Notes: generated by a model not told the origin, from the sequence alone. A stretch of 55,649 bases of DNA from Streptomyces sp. ISL-43 (GCF_018614195.1 NZ_JAGGOT010000003.1:1-55649), one strand, 5' to 3'. Positions 43,858 to 53,353 are shown, counted from the stretch's first letter. Numbers and translations: made by a program.

Positions 43858-44780
43858 ACTCCAGCCAGCTGGCCCTCGTCGCCGCGTGCTGCGCCGTCGT
43901 CATGGTTCTCGCCGGGATCGGCGCCATCCGCTCCTTCCGGGGACGCATCGTGGACCCGGGCAAGCCCGCCACCCGTACGGCCGGCCGGATCCAACGGGCG
44001 AGATCGGAACTCCCGGAAGCCTGGCAGCGCCGGTGGCGCCACCTGTGCGCGATCGCCGTTGTGGTGACGCTCGGGGTGTGGGCATGGACGGGCTGGCCCA
44101 TCCACGGGCTGCTCGCCGGCGCTGCCGTCATCGGCCTCCCCTTCCTGTTGAATCCGGGGACGGCCGCCGAGCAGCGCATCGAGCGTCTGGAAGCGATCGG
44201 GCAGTGGCTCAACGGCTTGGCGGGTATCCACACCGCGGGTATCAGCCTCACCCAGACCATCCACTCCAGCTCCCGTAATGCCCCCGGCCCGATCGCGCCG
44301 AACGTGCGGCTGCTTTCGGAGCGGCTGCGGTCCGGGATGGACGCGAAACTGGCGTTCGCCGGTTTCGCCGACGAGCTCGCCGACGGGGTCGCCGACCACG
44401 TAGTGCTGCTCCTGCAGTCCCACGCCATCTACAAGGGCCCGGGCCTGTCCCGCGCGCTCGAGGCCCTCGCGGTGACGATCCACCAGCAGGCCGCTGATGC
44501 ACGGGACATCGAGTCCGACCGCGCGAAGGTACGCAAGTCCAGCCGGATCGTGTCCGTGGTGATCTGCGTGGTCTTCGTCGGCTGCATGCTCAATTCGGCC
44601 TGGTCCGCCTGGTACCAGTCCCCGATGGGTCAGGTCGCCCTCGCCGTCCTCGGCGGCCTCTTCGCCTGGACGCTGTCCTGGCTGCGCCGCGCCGCCCGCA
44701 CCAAGCCCGACCCCCGCCTCCTCAACCCGCTGCCCCAGCTCCCCGACCCGGCCGCGCTGTCGGGAGGTCTTCTCCGATGA
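43854..44780 (+). CDS. tadB: TadB pilus assembly inner-membrane protein
   Basis: 308 residues from the GTG at 43854. Membrane segments at about 6-24, 66-83, 86-102, 235-252 and 263-281, with a type II secretion F-type cytoplasmic domain between the second and third clusters. The domain carries the expected helices (IGQWLNGLAGIHTAGISLTQTIHSSS, then LLSERLRSGMDAKLAFAGFADELADG). Forms the assembly platform with TadC. ATGA overlap with tadC. Confidence 0.8.
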   Translation: MNSSQLALVAACCAVVMVLAGIGAIRSFRGRIVDPGKPATRTAGRIQRARSELPEAWQRRWRHLCAIAVVVTLGVWAWTGWPIHGLLAGAAVIGLPFLLNPGTAAEQRIERLEAIGQWLNGLAGIHTAGISLTQTIHSSSRNAPGPIAPNVRLLSERLRSGMDAKLAFAGFADELADGVADHVVLLLQSHAIYKGPGLSRALEALAVTIHQQAADARDIESDRAKVRKSSRIVSVVICVVFVGCMLNSAWSAWYQSPMGQVALAVLGGLFAWTLSWLRRAARTKPDPRLLNPLPQLPDPAALSGGLLR

Positions 44781-45670
44781 TTCCTCTTTCCGCGGTCCTT
44801 CCGGCCGCAGCCGCTGGCGCCTGCGTCGGCCTGGCGATCCGTGCCCTGTGGCCGGGCCGCCCCGACCTCGCGACCGCGCTGGACCGCCTCGACGTAACCC
44901 GCACCTCCAACCGCCTGTCGCCGGCCCCTGCGGCCGGCTCGGGTTCGGTGTCCGAGCGGGTCGGTGTCCGGATCCTGGCAGCAGCCGGCGACCGGATCGC
45001 CCTCCCGGTGCGTGACTTGGCCCTGCTGCGGATCTCCCCCGCCGAGCACCTTGGCAAGCGCTTCTTGTTCGGCCTGTACGGGCTGGTTCTGATGCAGCTT
45101 GCGGCGGGGCTTCTCGCCGTCCTGGGCGTGGTCTTCCCCTTCGTCATGCCTGTCGGCGCATCCCTGGCCATGGGCGTGTTCTTCTGGATGTGGCCCGGCC
45201 GGGAGGTAAAGAAGGACGCCGCCGCGGCCCGCCTGGTCGTCCGGCACGCCGCCGCCTCCTACCTCGACCGCGTCGCTCTCGCCCGTATCGCGAACGCGGG
45301 TGCCGCGCAGGCCCTGACGGAGACGGCGGAGGTCGGCGACGGTTGGATCTTCGAGCGGATGCGGCAGGCGTTCGCCGAAGCTGACCTGTCCGGCACGACC
45401 GTCTGGGACGCTCTCAAGCAGCTCGGGGAGCAGCTCGACATCCCCGAACTGACCCGGCCCGCGGACACGCTCGCTCTCGCGGGCGACGGCGCCGCCGTCT
45501 ACACCACCCTCCAGGCCCAGGCCCGCCAGCTGCGCGTGGCGATCCTTGCCGACTCCAAAGCCCAGGCCAACGAAGCCTCGACCACGATGGTGCTGCCGGT
45601 GACCTTCGGCGTACTCCTCATGCTGGTCTTCGTCATCCTTCCGCCCATCGTCAGCTTGTTCAACGGCTGA
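44777..45670 (+). CDS. tadC: TadC pilus assembly inner-membrane protein
   Basis: 297 residues, ATGA overlap with tadB. Membrane segments at about 6-24, 97-118, 121-137 and 270-291. The central cytoplasmic T2SSF-type domain has the layout of TadC (AARLVVRHAAASYLDRVALARIANAGAAQALTE, then EADLSGTTVWDALKQLGEQL). Partner of TadB in the pilus platform. A 21-base gap leads to the pilin gene. Confidence 0.8.
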   Translation: MIPLSAVLPAAAAGACVGLAIRALWPGRPDLATALDRLDVTRTSNRLSPAPAAGSGSVSERVGVRILAAAGDRIALPVRDLALLRISPAEHLGKRFLFGLYGLVLMQLAAGLLAVLGVVFPFVMPVGASLAMGVFFWMWPGREVKKDAAAARLVVRHAAASYLDRVALARIANAGAAQALTETAEVGDGWIFERMRQAFAEADLSGTTVWDALKQLGEQLDIPELTRPADTLALAGDGAAVYTTLQAQARQLRVAILADSKAQANEASTTMVLPVTFGVLLMLVFVILPPIVSLFNG

Positions 45671-45691
45671 ACCCCCCAAGGGAGAAAAACT

Positions 45692-45880
45692 ATGAACGTG
45701 CGCCCGCTGACCATCCTGCTCGCCGCCCGCTGGGAGCGTCTGAAGAGCCACCGTGGTGATGCCGGGCAGACCTCGGCCGAGCTCGCACTCATCGCCGGCG
45801 TGGTCATCGCCATTGCCATCGCCGTCGTCGCGGCCATCAAGACTTTTACCGACGCCAAGATCCCGCTCATCGGGGCCTGA
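45692..45880 (+). CDS. Flp-type major pilin
   Basis: 62 residues, ATG with AAGGGAG upstream. A basic leader is followed by G-QTSAE, the prepilin peptidase site with Gly26 and Glu at +5. The hydrophobic helix (LALIAGVVIAIAIAVVAAI) is the usual Flp pilin polymerisation segment. Very short C-terminal tail. No prepilin peptidase (TadV/CpaA) gene was found in the window, so it would be supplied from elsewhere. Confidence 0.8.
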   Translation: MNVRPLTILLAARWERLKSHRGDAGQTSAELALIAGVVIAIAIAVVAAIKTFTDAKIPLIGA

Positions 45881-45907
45881 GCCCACCATCATCAGAAGGA
45901 GAGCGGC

Positions 45908-46330
45908 GTGAAAGCCCAGTTCAACGGCCGGTGGCGGCACCTACGGGACCGCTTGCGGCAGGGCGGAGACCGCGGCTCGGGAAGCGTCGAGCTTGCGGTC
46001 CTCGCCACCGTCGTGCTGTTCCTGGGCTTCGCCGCGATCCAGACCGGTATGTACTTCCACGCGCGCAGCGTCGCCCGCTCCGCCGCCACCCAAGGCGTGG
46101 AAGCCGGCCGCCAGATCGGCTCCAGCCCCGACGACGGCGTCGCCCAGGCCCAGCAACTTCTCGCGAAGTACGACAGCGTCCGCAGCGCCAGCGTGTCTGC
46201 GGAGGGCAGCGGCACCGAGCAGATCCGCATCACCGTACGCGGCACCGTCGCCACCCTCGTCCCCGGACTCGAACTCTCCGTCGTCCAGCACGCCGAGGCT
46301 CCCGTCGAGCGCTGGGTCGGGGCACCGTGA
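45908..46330 (+). CDS. TadE-like pseudopilin
   Basis: 140 residues, GTG start with AAGGAG before it. Prepilin-like segment GSGSVELAVLATVVLFLGFAAIQ near residues 22-44, then a soluble domain with the TadE-type RSVARSAATQGVEAGRQ helix. Probably a minor pilin or pilus initiator. GTGA overlap to the next gene. Confidence 0.75.
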   Translation: MKAQFNGRWRHLRDRLRQGGDRGSGSVELAVLATVVLFLGFAAIQTGMYFHARSVARSAATQGVEAGRQIGSSPDDGVAQAQQLLAKYDSVRSASVSAEGSGTEQIRITVRGTVATLVPGLELSVVQHAEAPVERWVGAP

Positions 46331-46776
46331 GGCGCGCGCGGCGGCGCTGCAACTGGCGCGATGACCGGGGCAGCTACTCCGTGGAGACGGTCATCCTCGC
46401 GCCGGCCATCATCACCCTGATGCTCCTCATGATCGCCTTCGGGCGGGTCACCGACGCCTCTGGCGCCGTCGAGTCGGCTGCCCGCGCGGCCGCGCGGGCA
46501 GCGTCCCTCGAGCGCGATGCCGGCACCGCACAGGCCGCCGGGTCGGCCGCGGCCTCCAGCAGCCTCACGGGCGAGGGGATCCGCTGCGCGTCCTCCAGCG
46601 TTTCGGTCGACACCTCGGGGTACTCCCTCGACCTGGGCCAGGAAGCCACCGTGCGCGTCACTGTGGCCTGTACGGCCCCGCTCGGCGAGATCGGGCTGCC
46701 CGGGCTGCCTGGGTCCCGCACCCTCCAGGCATCCTGGACCAGCCCGATCGACAGTTATCGAGGCAGAGGCCAGTGA
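46327..46776 (+). CDS. Second TadE-like pseudopilin
   Basis: 149 residues from the GTG at 46327. Strongly basic start, then GSYSVETVILAPAIITLMLLMIAFGRV with the conserved Glu, and the TadE-type ESAARAAARAASLERD helix. A short beta-rich C-terminus has two Cys. GTGA overlaps on both sides make it part of a three-gene minor-pilin block. Confidence 0.75.
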   Translation: MRRARRRCNWRDDRGSYSVETVILAPAIITLMLLMIAFGRVTDASGAVESAARAAARAASLERDAGTAQAAGSAAASSSLTGEGIRCASSSVSVDTSGYSLDLGQEATVRVTVACTAPLGEIGLPGLPGSRTLQASWTSPIDSYRGRGQ

Positions 46777-47225
46777 TCATCGCACTTGCCCGCAACGCCG
46801 TACGCCTGCGTGCCCGCCTGCGCTCGGATCGGGGCTCGCTATCCCCGTTCTTCGCGGTCATCGCCCTCGGGATCATCATGATCATGGGACTCCTCGTCGA
46901 CGGCGGCGGCGCCCTCAACGCGACGAACCGGGCCACCGGCCTCGCCCAGGAAGCAGCCCGCGCCGCGGGCCAGCAGCTGAACATCGCCCAGGCCGTCGAG
47001 GGCACCGGCATCACCGTCGACCCCGACGCGGCCGTTGGAGCAGCCCAGGACTACCTCGCCGCCCAAGGCGTCCAGGGTGAGGTAGCGATCACCGACGGCG
47101 GCCAGCGCCTGCAGGTCACCGTCCACGACACCTACCGCACCACCTTCGCCGCGGTCCTCGGCAAATCGGAGATCAGCGTGTCCGGCACCGCGCACGCCCG
47201 ACTGCACACCCAAGCTGGAGGCTGA
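46773..47225 (+). CDS. TadG-like pseudopilin
   Basis: 150 residues from a GTG at 46773. Basic leader then GSLSPFFAVIALGIIMIMGLLVDGGGALNATNRA, the TadG-type N-terminal membrane helix and its VDGGG box, followed by a small soluble domain. Unlike full TadG it lacks a von Willebrand A domain. Third of three pseudopilin genes. Confidence 0.7.
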   Translation: MIIALARNAVRLRARLRSDRGSLSPFFAVIALGIIMIMGLLVDGGGALNATNRATGLAQEAARAAGQQLNIAQAVEGTGITVDPDAAVGAAQDYLAAQGVQGEVAITDGGQRLQVTVHDTYRTTFAAVLGKSEISVSGTAHARLHTQAGG

Positions 47226-47231
47226 GCCACC

Positions 47232-50200
47232 GTGGCCACCCGAACCCCCGCCCCCCTGCGTACCCTCGGCCGCCTGCTCCAGGCTCTTGTGGGCCTCGTA
47301 GTCCTGGCCGCGCTCGTAGCCGGCATCCCGGCCGTCCTGCTGGCGGTCGGCTACCAGCCGACCGAGCTGTCCGGCGGCTGGGACCTGCTCATGAGGCAGG
47401 ACGACGGCACTCTGTTCCTCACGGTCCTGACCTGTATCGGGTGGGGAGCCTGGGCACTCTTCGCGTTCTCCGCCCTCGTCGAGGTCGTGGCCCTGCTGCG
47501 CCGCCAGAAGGCGCCCCGGATCCGTGGGCTGGGCGGGCTGCAGTCCCTGGCCGGGTTCTTGATCGGTTCGATCGTGCTCATCGGCCCGGCGGCCGCAGCC
47601 AACGCTGCGACCCCTCCGGCTGTGGCCGCGAGCACTCTCCACATCAATGCCTCACCCGGAGCTGGCACACAGTCGACGCCGACACCCGTGGGTAGCTCCG
47701 CAGCGGCCGCGCTGACGCACACGGTCACCTCGCCGACCGAGCTCGCCTGGGACCTGTCGGAGCAGTACCTCGGCGACGGCAAACGCTGGAAGGACCTCGC
47801 GGCCCTCAACCCCTCCATCCCCGAACTCGTCGCCGGAGACCAGTACCTCCCCCAGGGCGCCGTCCTCACCCTTCCCGCCGACGCCCACCTCGCCGCCCCA
47901 GCCGCCAGCCCCACTCCCCCGCCTGTCAGCGAGCAGCAGACGCCGCCTACCAGTGCAGGCCACACGTCAGCCGGGCCAGAGCGGCCCGCGAGCGTGACGG
48001 TCGAGGATGACGACACCCTCTGGGGGATCGCCGACCGGGTGGGCGACCCGGAGGACTGGCCCGCCCTCTTCGAGGCCAACCGCGGCAAGCCCCTGCCTGG
48101 CGGCGGCACTTTCACCGACCCCAACCTGATCTACCCCGGCCAGCAGCTCGACCTCCCCCAGGCTGCGGCCCCCAGCTCCCCGCAGCCCAGCACCGACGAC
48201 GCGAAACGCACCCCTGAGCGGCCCGCACCGGATACCGGCCCGCAGACTCCAAGCCCTGACGGTGACGAGCAGCAAGACCAGGCGCAGCAGCCATCCCCGC
48301 CCGCCGCAGCCCCCACCCCGAGCGGTGCCGCGCCCAGCGCACCGGCACCGGTCGCTTCGCAGGCGCCGGCGACCCCTGCCGCAGTGCACAGCAAAGTTCC
48401 AGATGCCGCGGTCACGGAGGCCAACGAGTCGGACACTGCCGTACCGGCCGCTGTATGGATGGGCACAGGAACGCTGGCCGCTGCGCTCGTCGGAACCCTC
48501 ACGGTCCGCCGGATCCTTCAGCAGCGCCGCCGCCGACCGGGCCGACGCATCCCCATGCCGAAGGGTCGTGCCGCGCAGACCGAGCAGCAGTTGCGCGCCG
48601 CACAGCGGCCCACCGGCTTCGACCTCCTGGACCAGGCCCTGCGCAGTCTCGCTCTCAACCTCGCCGATGCGGGCTGCGAGCTGCCCGCCATCGAGGCGGT
48701 TGTCCTGCACGACACGAAGATCGAGCTGCACCTCGCGGACGACAACGCGCCGATGAAGCCGTTCACTGCGGCCGCCGGCCGTCAGGACCAGTGGAGCTGC
48801 TCGGCAAACAGCCTGCACCTGGCCGACGACGAAGCCCTGCAGGCCGCCGATGCCCCCTACCCGGCACTGGTCTCCATCGGCTGGGACACAGCCGGCCACC
48901 TGGTCCTGGTCGACCTCGAACACGTCGGCGTCCTGCAGTTGGCCGGCGACGCCGACTTCGCCCGGCATGTACTGCAGGCCGTCGCAGTGGAGCTGGCCAG
49001 CACTCCCCTACCGGGCCACCTCGAAGTCACCACCCTCGCCGACACCGCACCCGGCCTGGACACCGCCGTGCCCGAACGGGTCGCCCGTACCCGCCTGCTC
49101 GCCGACGCCGCCGCCGAACTCGTCGGTCACTGCGAGGACCAGCGCCGCGCCCTGGAATCTGCGGGCGCCAGCAGCCTGCGTGCCGCGCGCCTCCTGGACG
49201 ACGGCGGCGATTCCTGGACCCCGCTCATCCTCCTGGCTCAGGACCTGCCCCACGACGACACCGCGGCCAGGCTGCTCCTCGACACCCTCGCGGCACTCCC
49301 CCGCACCGCAGGCGCGGTCGTCTCCTCCAGCACCGGGCCTGTGCCCGCCGGGGGATGGACCCTGAACTGCCAGAGCCAGGACGACATCGTCGTCCTGCCC
49401 GGCTCCAGCCTGCCCGTCAGGCTGCAGGGGCTGAGCGACACCCATTTCGCCGACGCCATCGAGCTGCTCACCCTCGCCGCGAGCGAAACCGACGTACCCG
49501 CCCCCGAGTGGACCGATGAGGTCCTCGAGGACCCCGAGTATGTCGAGGAGGTCGAGGACCATCTGGCCGGGGAGAAGCCAACGGGCGGAGAACCGCTCAG
49601 CGCGGATCCTGACGGACTGCCCGATGAATACGCCGAGGCCACGATCGACGATCCGTCCAACGAGGCCACCCCCGCCGGAGAAGCTTCCACAGCCCCGGAC
49701 GATTCAGTCCTGGCGGCCCTCCCGGCCACCGGTCCACACAGCACGGTCACCGCTGACGGCGCAACGGCGGAGGACGAGGCCGGTTCAGCCGGCCCCACCC
49801 TTGCCGAGGTCTTGGCCTCCGCAGACTCAGACTCAGGTGCGGCTCCCCGCAGTACAGCGAGTGCGTGCTCTCCTCCGGGCGTGGCAGCCGTCCACGTCAC
49901 CATCCCCGCACCGGCCCCGACACCCAGTCCGGAGCTCACCGCTATGCACTCCGCTGACCCCGGCGCCGCGCTGGAGCAGCCGTCCGATCCTTCCGTGCTG
50001 GTCCTCGGTCCGGTCCGCATCGAGGGCGCCAGCGGCCGGATCGACTCCAGCCGCCTCAACGTCGCCACCGAACTCATCGCCTACCTCGCCCTGAACACAG
50101 GGATCGACCACCACGCGATCGACAACGCCCTGTGGCCCGGTCACCTCAGCAACAAGAACATGCGCAACAAGACCGTCTCCCTCACCCGCTCCTGGCTCGG

Positions 50201-50747
50201 CAAAGACACAGACGGCCAACCCCACCTACGCCTCGTTCAGAAGACCGGTGACAGCGGCTACCGTCTCGGCCCGGCCGTCACCTGCGACTGGACCGGCTTC
50301 CAGTACTTCGCCCGCACCGGTCTGGCCTGCCACGACGAGGACGGCGACCTCGCCCTGCGCCGCGCCCTCGCACTCGTCCGCGGACGCCCCTTCGCCGACA
50401 TCAACCCTCAGCGCTACGCCTGGGCCGAACCCGTGATCCAGGAAATGGTCTCCACGATTGCGGACGTCGCCTTCGAGCTGTCCAACCGCCGGCGCGAAGC
50501 CGGCGACTACCCCGGCGCCTTGTGGGCTGCTCGCCAGGGGCTGCTCGCTTGCGAGGAGAACGAGCTCTTGCACCGCTGCATCTTCCTCGCCCACCACGCC
50601 GTCGGCGACCTTGTATCCCTCCGCGACGCTGCCGCCCGCCTCGCACACATCAATGAGCAACTCGGCGGCGTCGACATGGAGGCCGAGACCGCCACGCTCC
50701 TCCGAAATCTTCTCCCCCGCCCAATGTCAAAGCTCCAGGGCGCCTGA
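47232..50747 (+). CDS. Large LysM-containing membrane protein with C-terminal BTAD (SARP-like) domain
   Basis: 1171 residues from the GTG at 47232. Three N-terminal membrane segments (about 15-38, 70-92, 100-122), two LysM-like wall-binding regions (about 161-215 and 253-309), a Pro/Ala-rich linker and a fourth membrane helix (about 406-425). The C-terminal half has an OmpR-like winged region (from about 921, SSRLNVATELIAYLALN) and a BTAD domain (about 1018-1165). The layout suggests a protein that senses the wall on one side and acts near DNA or proteins on the other. It is the last Tad-operon gene and a usual partner of actinobacterial Tad loci. Confidence 0.8.
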   Translation: MATRTPAPLRTLGRLLQALVGLVVLAALVAGIPAVLLAVGYQPTELSGGWDLLMRQDDGTLFLTVLTCIGWGAWALFAFSALVEVVALLRRQKAPRIRGLGGLQSLAGFLIGSIVLIGPAAAANAATPPAVAASTLHINASPGAGTQSTPTPVGSSAAAALTHTVTSPTELAWDLSEQYLGDGKRWKDLAALNPSIPELVAGDQYLPQGAVLTLPADAHLAAPAASPTPPPVSEQQTPPTSAGHTSAGPERPASVTVEDDDTLWGIADRVGDPEDWPALFEANRGKPLPGGGTFTDPNLIYPGQQLDLPQAAAPSSPQPSTDDAKRTPERPAPDTGPQTPSPDGDEQQDQAQQPSPPAAAPTPSGAAPSAPAPVASQAPATPAAVHSKVPDAAVTEANESDTAVPAAVWMGTGTLAAALVGTLTVRRILQQRRRRPGRRIPMPKGRAAQTEQQLRAAQRPTGFDLLDQALRSLALNLADAGCELPAIEAVVLHDTKIELHLADDNAPMKPFTAAAGRQDQWSCSANSLHLADDEALQAADAPYPALVSIGWDTAGHLVLVDLEHVGVLQLAGDADFARHVLQAVAVELASTPLPGHLEVTTLADTAPGLDTAVPERVARTRLLADAAAELVGHCEDQRRALESAGASSLRAARLLDDGGDSWTPLILLAQDLPHDDTAARLLLDTLAALPRTAGAVVSSSTGPVPAGGWTLNCQSQDDIVVLPGSSLPVRLQGLSDTHFADAIELLTLAASETDVPAPEWTDEVLEDPEYVEEVEDHLAGEKPTGGEPLSADPDGLPDEYAEATIDDPSNEATPAGEASTAPDDSVLAALPATGPHSTVTADGATAEDEAGSAGPTLAEVLASADSDSGAAPRSTASACSPPGVAAVHVTIPAPAPTPSPELTAMHSADPGAALEQPSDPSVLVLGPVRIEGASGRIDSSRLNVATELIAYLALNTGIDHHAIDNALWPGHLSNKNMRNKTVSLTRSWLGKDTDGQPHLRLVQKTGDSGYRLGPAVTCDWTGFQYFARTGLACHDEDGDLALRRALALVRGRPFADINPQRYAWAEPVIQEMVSTIADVAFELSNRRREAGDYPGALWAARQGLLACEENELLHRCIFLAHHAVGDLVSLRDAAARLAHINEQLGGVDMEAETATLLRNLLPRPMSKLQGA

Positions 50748-50853
50748 TCCCTGTCCGGTCCTGCTGCTCTTTCGGCGGGGGCAAGGCGCTGCGGGCTCGG
50801 GGCCAGCTGGGCGAGCTTCGACGCAGGGCGTCGATCTCTGCGGATCGTGAAAA

Positions 50854-50883
50854 GGCCCGGCCACCCAGGAGGGTGGCCGGGCC
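50854..50883 (+). terminator. Terminator hairpin after the LysM-BTAD gene
   Basis: 13-bp perfect stem (50854-50866 with 50871-50883), loop AGGA. Confidence 0.8.
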
Positions 50884-51067
50884 GGGGCCGTTTCCATTGG
50901 AGACGGCGGTCGGGTCTGGTCGGGGAATCCAATGCTGGTCGTGAGCTTGCTGCAGTCGACGTGGGCTTCGTCGCGCAGGACGTGGGCCGCTTGCGTACTG
51001 GGTAATGGAAACCTGCGCATCTTCGCTGAGACAGGAGTGCCGGACCGGTTGAGACGGGACAGGATCA

Positions 51068-51110
51068 CAGGGGGCTGGGGTGCTAACGCCGTTAGCACCC
51101 CAGCCCCCTG
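51068..51110. promoter_or_regulatory. parS-like palindrome 1, also terminator-like
   Basis: The core GTGCTAACGCCGTTAGCAC (51080-51098 region) sits in a perfect 20-bp inverted repeat (51068-51087 and 51091-51110) with loop GCC. It follows the end of parB, so it may both bind ParB and end transcription. Confidence 0.75.
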
Positions 51111-51167
51111 TTCAGTCACGGCGAGCGTGGCTGAGCTCTGCTGCGTTCCCTAGCGAGTGAACGATCG

Positions 51168-52172
51168 TCAGTCGACTGCGGCGATGAGCCGCTCCACGAG
51201 GACCGTGCGCTGCTCGTCGGTCATCTTCTCGAGAACCAGGTCGGCTACGGCGTCGCCGTCGTGCCATGGGACGCGCGGCAGGTTACGGATATCCACGAGG
51301 TGGGGCTCGAAGGCGGGACCGGTCTCCGGCTGGGTGGGCTGCTGCAGCAGATCCGGCTCGCTACTGGCGGCGGGGAGTGGCGCCGGCGATGGGGTGCTAA
51401 CGGCGTTAGCACCCTCCATGGTTCGCTTGCGTCGCCGTTGGGCTGCGGCGCGCTTTGCGAGGGCCTCCTCAGCTGCGCTTTGCTGCTGCTGTGCGGGGAG
51501 CTGCCCGACGTTGCGAGCGATCTCTACCGGGAGGCTTCGGTCCTCGACCGCCCCTTGGAGTTCCGGGGTGAGCTTGAGGAGGGCAATGCGCTGGGTGACC
51601 CAGGGACTGGATTTCCCCAGCGCTCGAGCGACTGCACGCTGGGATCCATGGACGTGTACCAGCCGCTGCAGGGCCTTGGCTTCGTCGAGGGGTTCGAGGT
51701 TCTCGTGCTGGACAGCAGCGGTGAGGGCCGTTTCCAGGAGGGTGTCGGCGTCCTGCGCGAGCGAGTCGTCGACATGGATGGGGACATCGTCCAGACCGGC
51801 GAGGTTCGATGCAGCGAGCCGGCGGTTGCCGTCGACAACTACGTACGCGGCCTGGCCGATCTGGTCCTCGTGGTCGGGGTGCGCGGCGAGGAACGCCTGG
51901 CGGGTGACGACGGCGAGGGGCTGGATGACGCCTCGGGAGGTGAGGCTGTCGGCGAGGTCGTCGACGGACTTGAGTTCCTCGCGCGGGTTGTATGGGTTGT
52001 GCGCCAGGGCGTCCAGGGGCACACGGAGCGTCCCTGTCTGGACTGTGGCTTCGGATGCCGCTGCGGGGTTGTCCTGTCCTGCGAAGCGTGCAAAGGACGC
52101 CGCGCGGCTGCTCATGGGCTGGGCGACCGCGTTGAAGGTGGGGGAGTCCCCCAGCATGTCTGCTTTACTCAT
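51168..52172 (-). CDS. parB: ParB-family partition protein
   Basis: 334 residues from the ATG at 52172, overlapping the parA stop (ATGA). The N-terminal ParB nuclease-fold domain shows VPLDALAHNPYNPREELKSVDDLADSLTSRGVIQPLAV and VVDGNRRLAASN. The helix-turn-helix follows (ALQRLVHVHGSQRAVARALGKSSPWVTQRIALLKL), then a linker and C-terminal dimer domain. It should bind the GTGCTAAC palindromes around and inside this operon. The second palindrome is inside its own coding region (encoding GANAVST). Confidence 0.85.
   Translation of the reverse strand: MSKADMLGDSPTFNAVAQPMSSRAASFARFAGQDNPAAASEATVQTGTLRVPLDALAHNPYNPREELKSVDDLADSLTSRGVIQPLAVVTRQAFLAAHPDHEDQIGQAAYVVVDGNRRLAASNLAGLDDVPIHVDDSLAQDADTLLETALTAAVQHENLEPLDEAKALQRLVHVHGSQRAVARALGKSSPWVTQRIALLKLTPELQGAVEDRSLPVEIARNVGQLPAQQQQSAAEEALAKRAAAQRRRKRTMEGANAVSTPSPAPLPAASSEPDLLQQPTQPETGPAFEPHLVDIRNLPRVPWHDGDAVADLVLEKMTDEQRTVLVERLIAAVD
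51394..51412. promoter_or_regulatory. parS-like palindrome 2, inside parB
   Basis: GTGCTAACGGCGTTAGCAC, the same core as the flanking sites, within codons for the parB linker. Confidence 0.75.
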
Positions 52173-53353
52173 GCGGTCTTCACCTCCCGGGCGATTTGCC
52201 TCATCTGGTGGGACTGTTCGCAGTCGGGTGCGTAGTCCAGGAGCGGGCGCTGCTTGCGGACGGCTTCGCGCTGTTCCTTGACGTCGGGGATGACTGCGAG
52301 GACGGGAGGTGTGCCGAGACTCTTCCACTTGTCCAGCGAGGACGTCGCGATGTACCCACGCCGGCTGTCGAACTTGTTGACGACGAGGCCGAGCTGGTCG
52401 ATGACGATGTCGAAGTCCCTCGAGAGGGAGTCGATCTGCTGGATGAGCATTCCGTACGCCTGGGCGGAGGTGTCTTCGGCTTCCACCGGGATGACGAGGC
52501 CTGACGCACCGGGCTTCTCCCCGTCACGCTGGCGACCGTAGTTGAGAGCGGCGTCCATCGCGAGACCGAGGCTGGGAGGCGAGTCCACCACGATGACGTC
52601 GAAGTGCTCTTCGAGGGGGGCCAGTGCACGCTCAAGTGCGGCGTGGCGGGGGCCACGGAAGATGGTGAGTCCCGAGTCGAGGAGGAAAGCGTCGAACGCC
52701 GCGGGGAGGATCCGCAGGCGGCCGCCGAAGCGGTCACCTCTTATGGCGGTGGTCAGGTCGAGCAACTGCTGCTTGGCCTGCTCCCGGTGGAGCATGTGAG
52801 TGATGAGGCTCTCTTCACCCGCTGGGATGGCCGTGAGGCCGAGCTGGTGGGTGAGGTGGCCTTGCGGGTCGTAGTCGACCAGCAGAACGCGCTGGCCATT
52901 GACGGCCGCATCAGCCGCGGCGCCGATGGCCGTCGGCGCCTCCGCGAGAGCCTGGGCAAGGCCTGCGGAAACTGCCGTCTTGCCGACTCCGCCCTTCTGG
53001 TTGCAGACGATGATCCGCCGGGTGGACTCCCGAGCGCCGGCTGGATTGTCGGCCAGCCAGAGAACCACGCACTGGGCCAGTCCCTGGATGTAGGAGACGC
53101 CGCGCTCTCGGCAGTCGGCCTTGAAATCCTCGTAGAGGCCTTCGGGTAGGTACGTACCGAACGAATCAGCGCCCGCGGTGTTGACGGCGGGTAGCTCGTC
53201 GGTGCAGTCCCGCCAGACCTGGATGCCTTGTGCGACGGCGTCCTGCATGTCGGTCTGGAGCTGCGCTGCACGGACCTTGAGTGCTTGCTGAAGGTGAGCG
53301 GGCAGCTTGGAGACGAGCTTCTCCCGCTCACCTCCCGAGGTAGGAGATGACAT
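52169..53353 (-). CDS. parA: ParA-family partition ATPase
   Basis: 394 residues from the ATG at 53353; ATG 53365 or TTG 53377 upstream are possible since no start has a good ribosome site. An N-terminal extension of about 110 residues (helical, LPAHLQQALKVRAAQLQTDMQDAV) precedes deviant Walker A KGGVGKT (120-126). Walker A' LLVDYDPQGHLT and Walker B VIVVDSPPSLG follow. Extended N-termini are typical of plasmid ParA that also autoregulate at the operon promoter. Works with ParB to segregate the replicon. Confidence 0.85.
   Translation of the reverse strand: MSSPTSGGEREKLVSKLPAHLQQALKVRAAQLQTDMQDAVAQGIQVWRDCTDELPAVNTAGADSFGTYLPEGLYEDFKADCRERGVSYIQGLAQCVVLWLADNPAGARESTRRIIVCNQKGGVGKTAVSAGLAQALAEAPTAIGAAADAAVNGQRVLLVDYDPQGHLTHQLGLTAIPAGEESLITHMLHREQAKQQLLDLTTAIRGDRFGGRLRILPAAFDAFLLDSGLTIFRGPRHAALERALAPLEEHFDVIVVDSPPSLGLAMDAALNYGRQRDGEKPGASGLVIPVEAEDTSAQAYGMLIQQIDSLSRDFDIVIDQLGLVVNKFDSRRGYIATSSLDKWKSLGTPPVLAVIPDVKEQREAVRKQRPLLDYAPDCEQSHQMRQIAREVKTA

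Larger units (their letters stand above)
50748..51167. other. Intergenic region after the LysM-BTAD gene
   Basis: About 420 bases between convergent genes. Contents: a terminator (50854-50883) and a parS-like palindrome that also looks like a terminator (51068-51110). No convincing gene. Confidence 0.6.
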
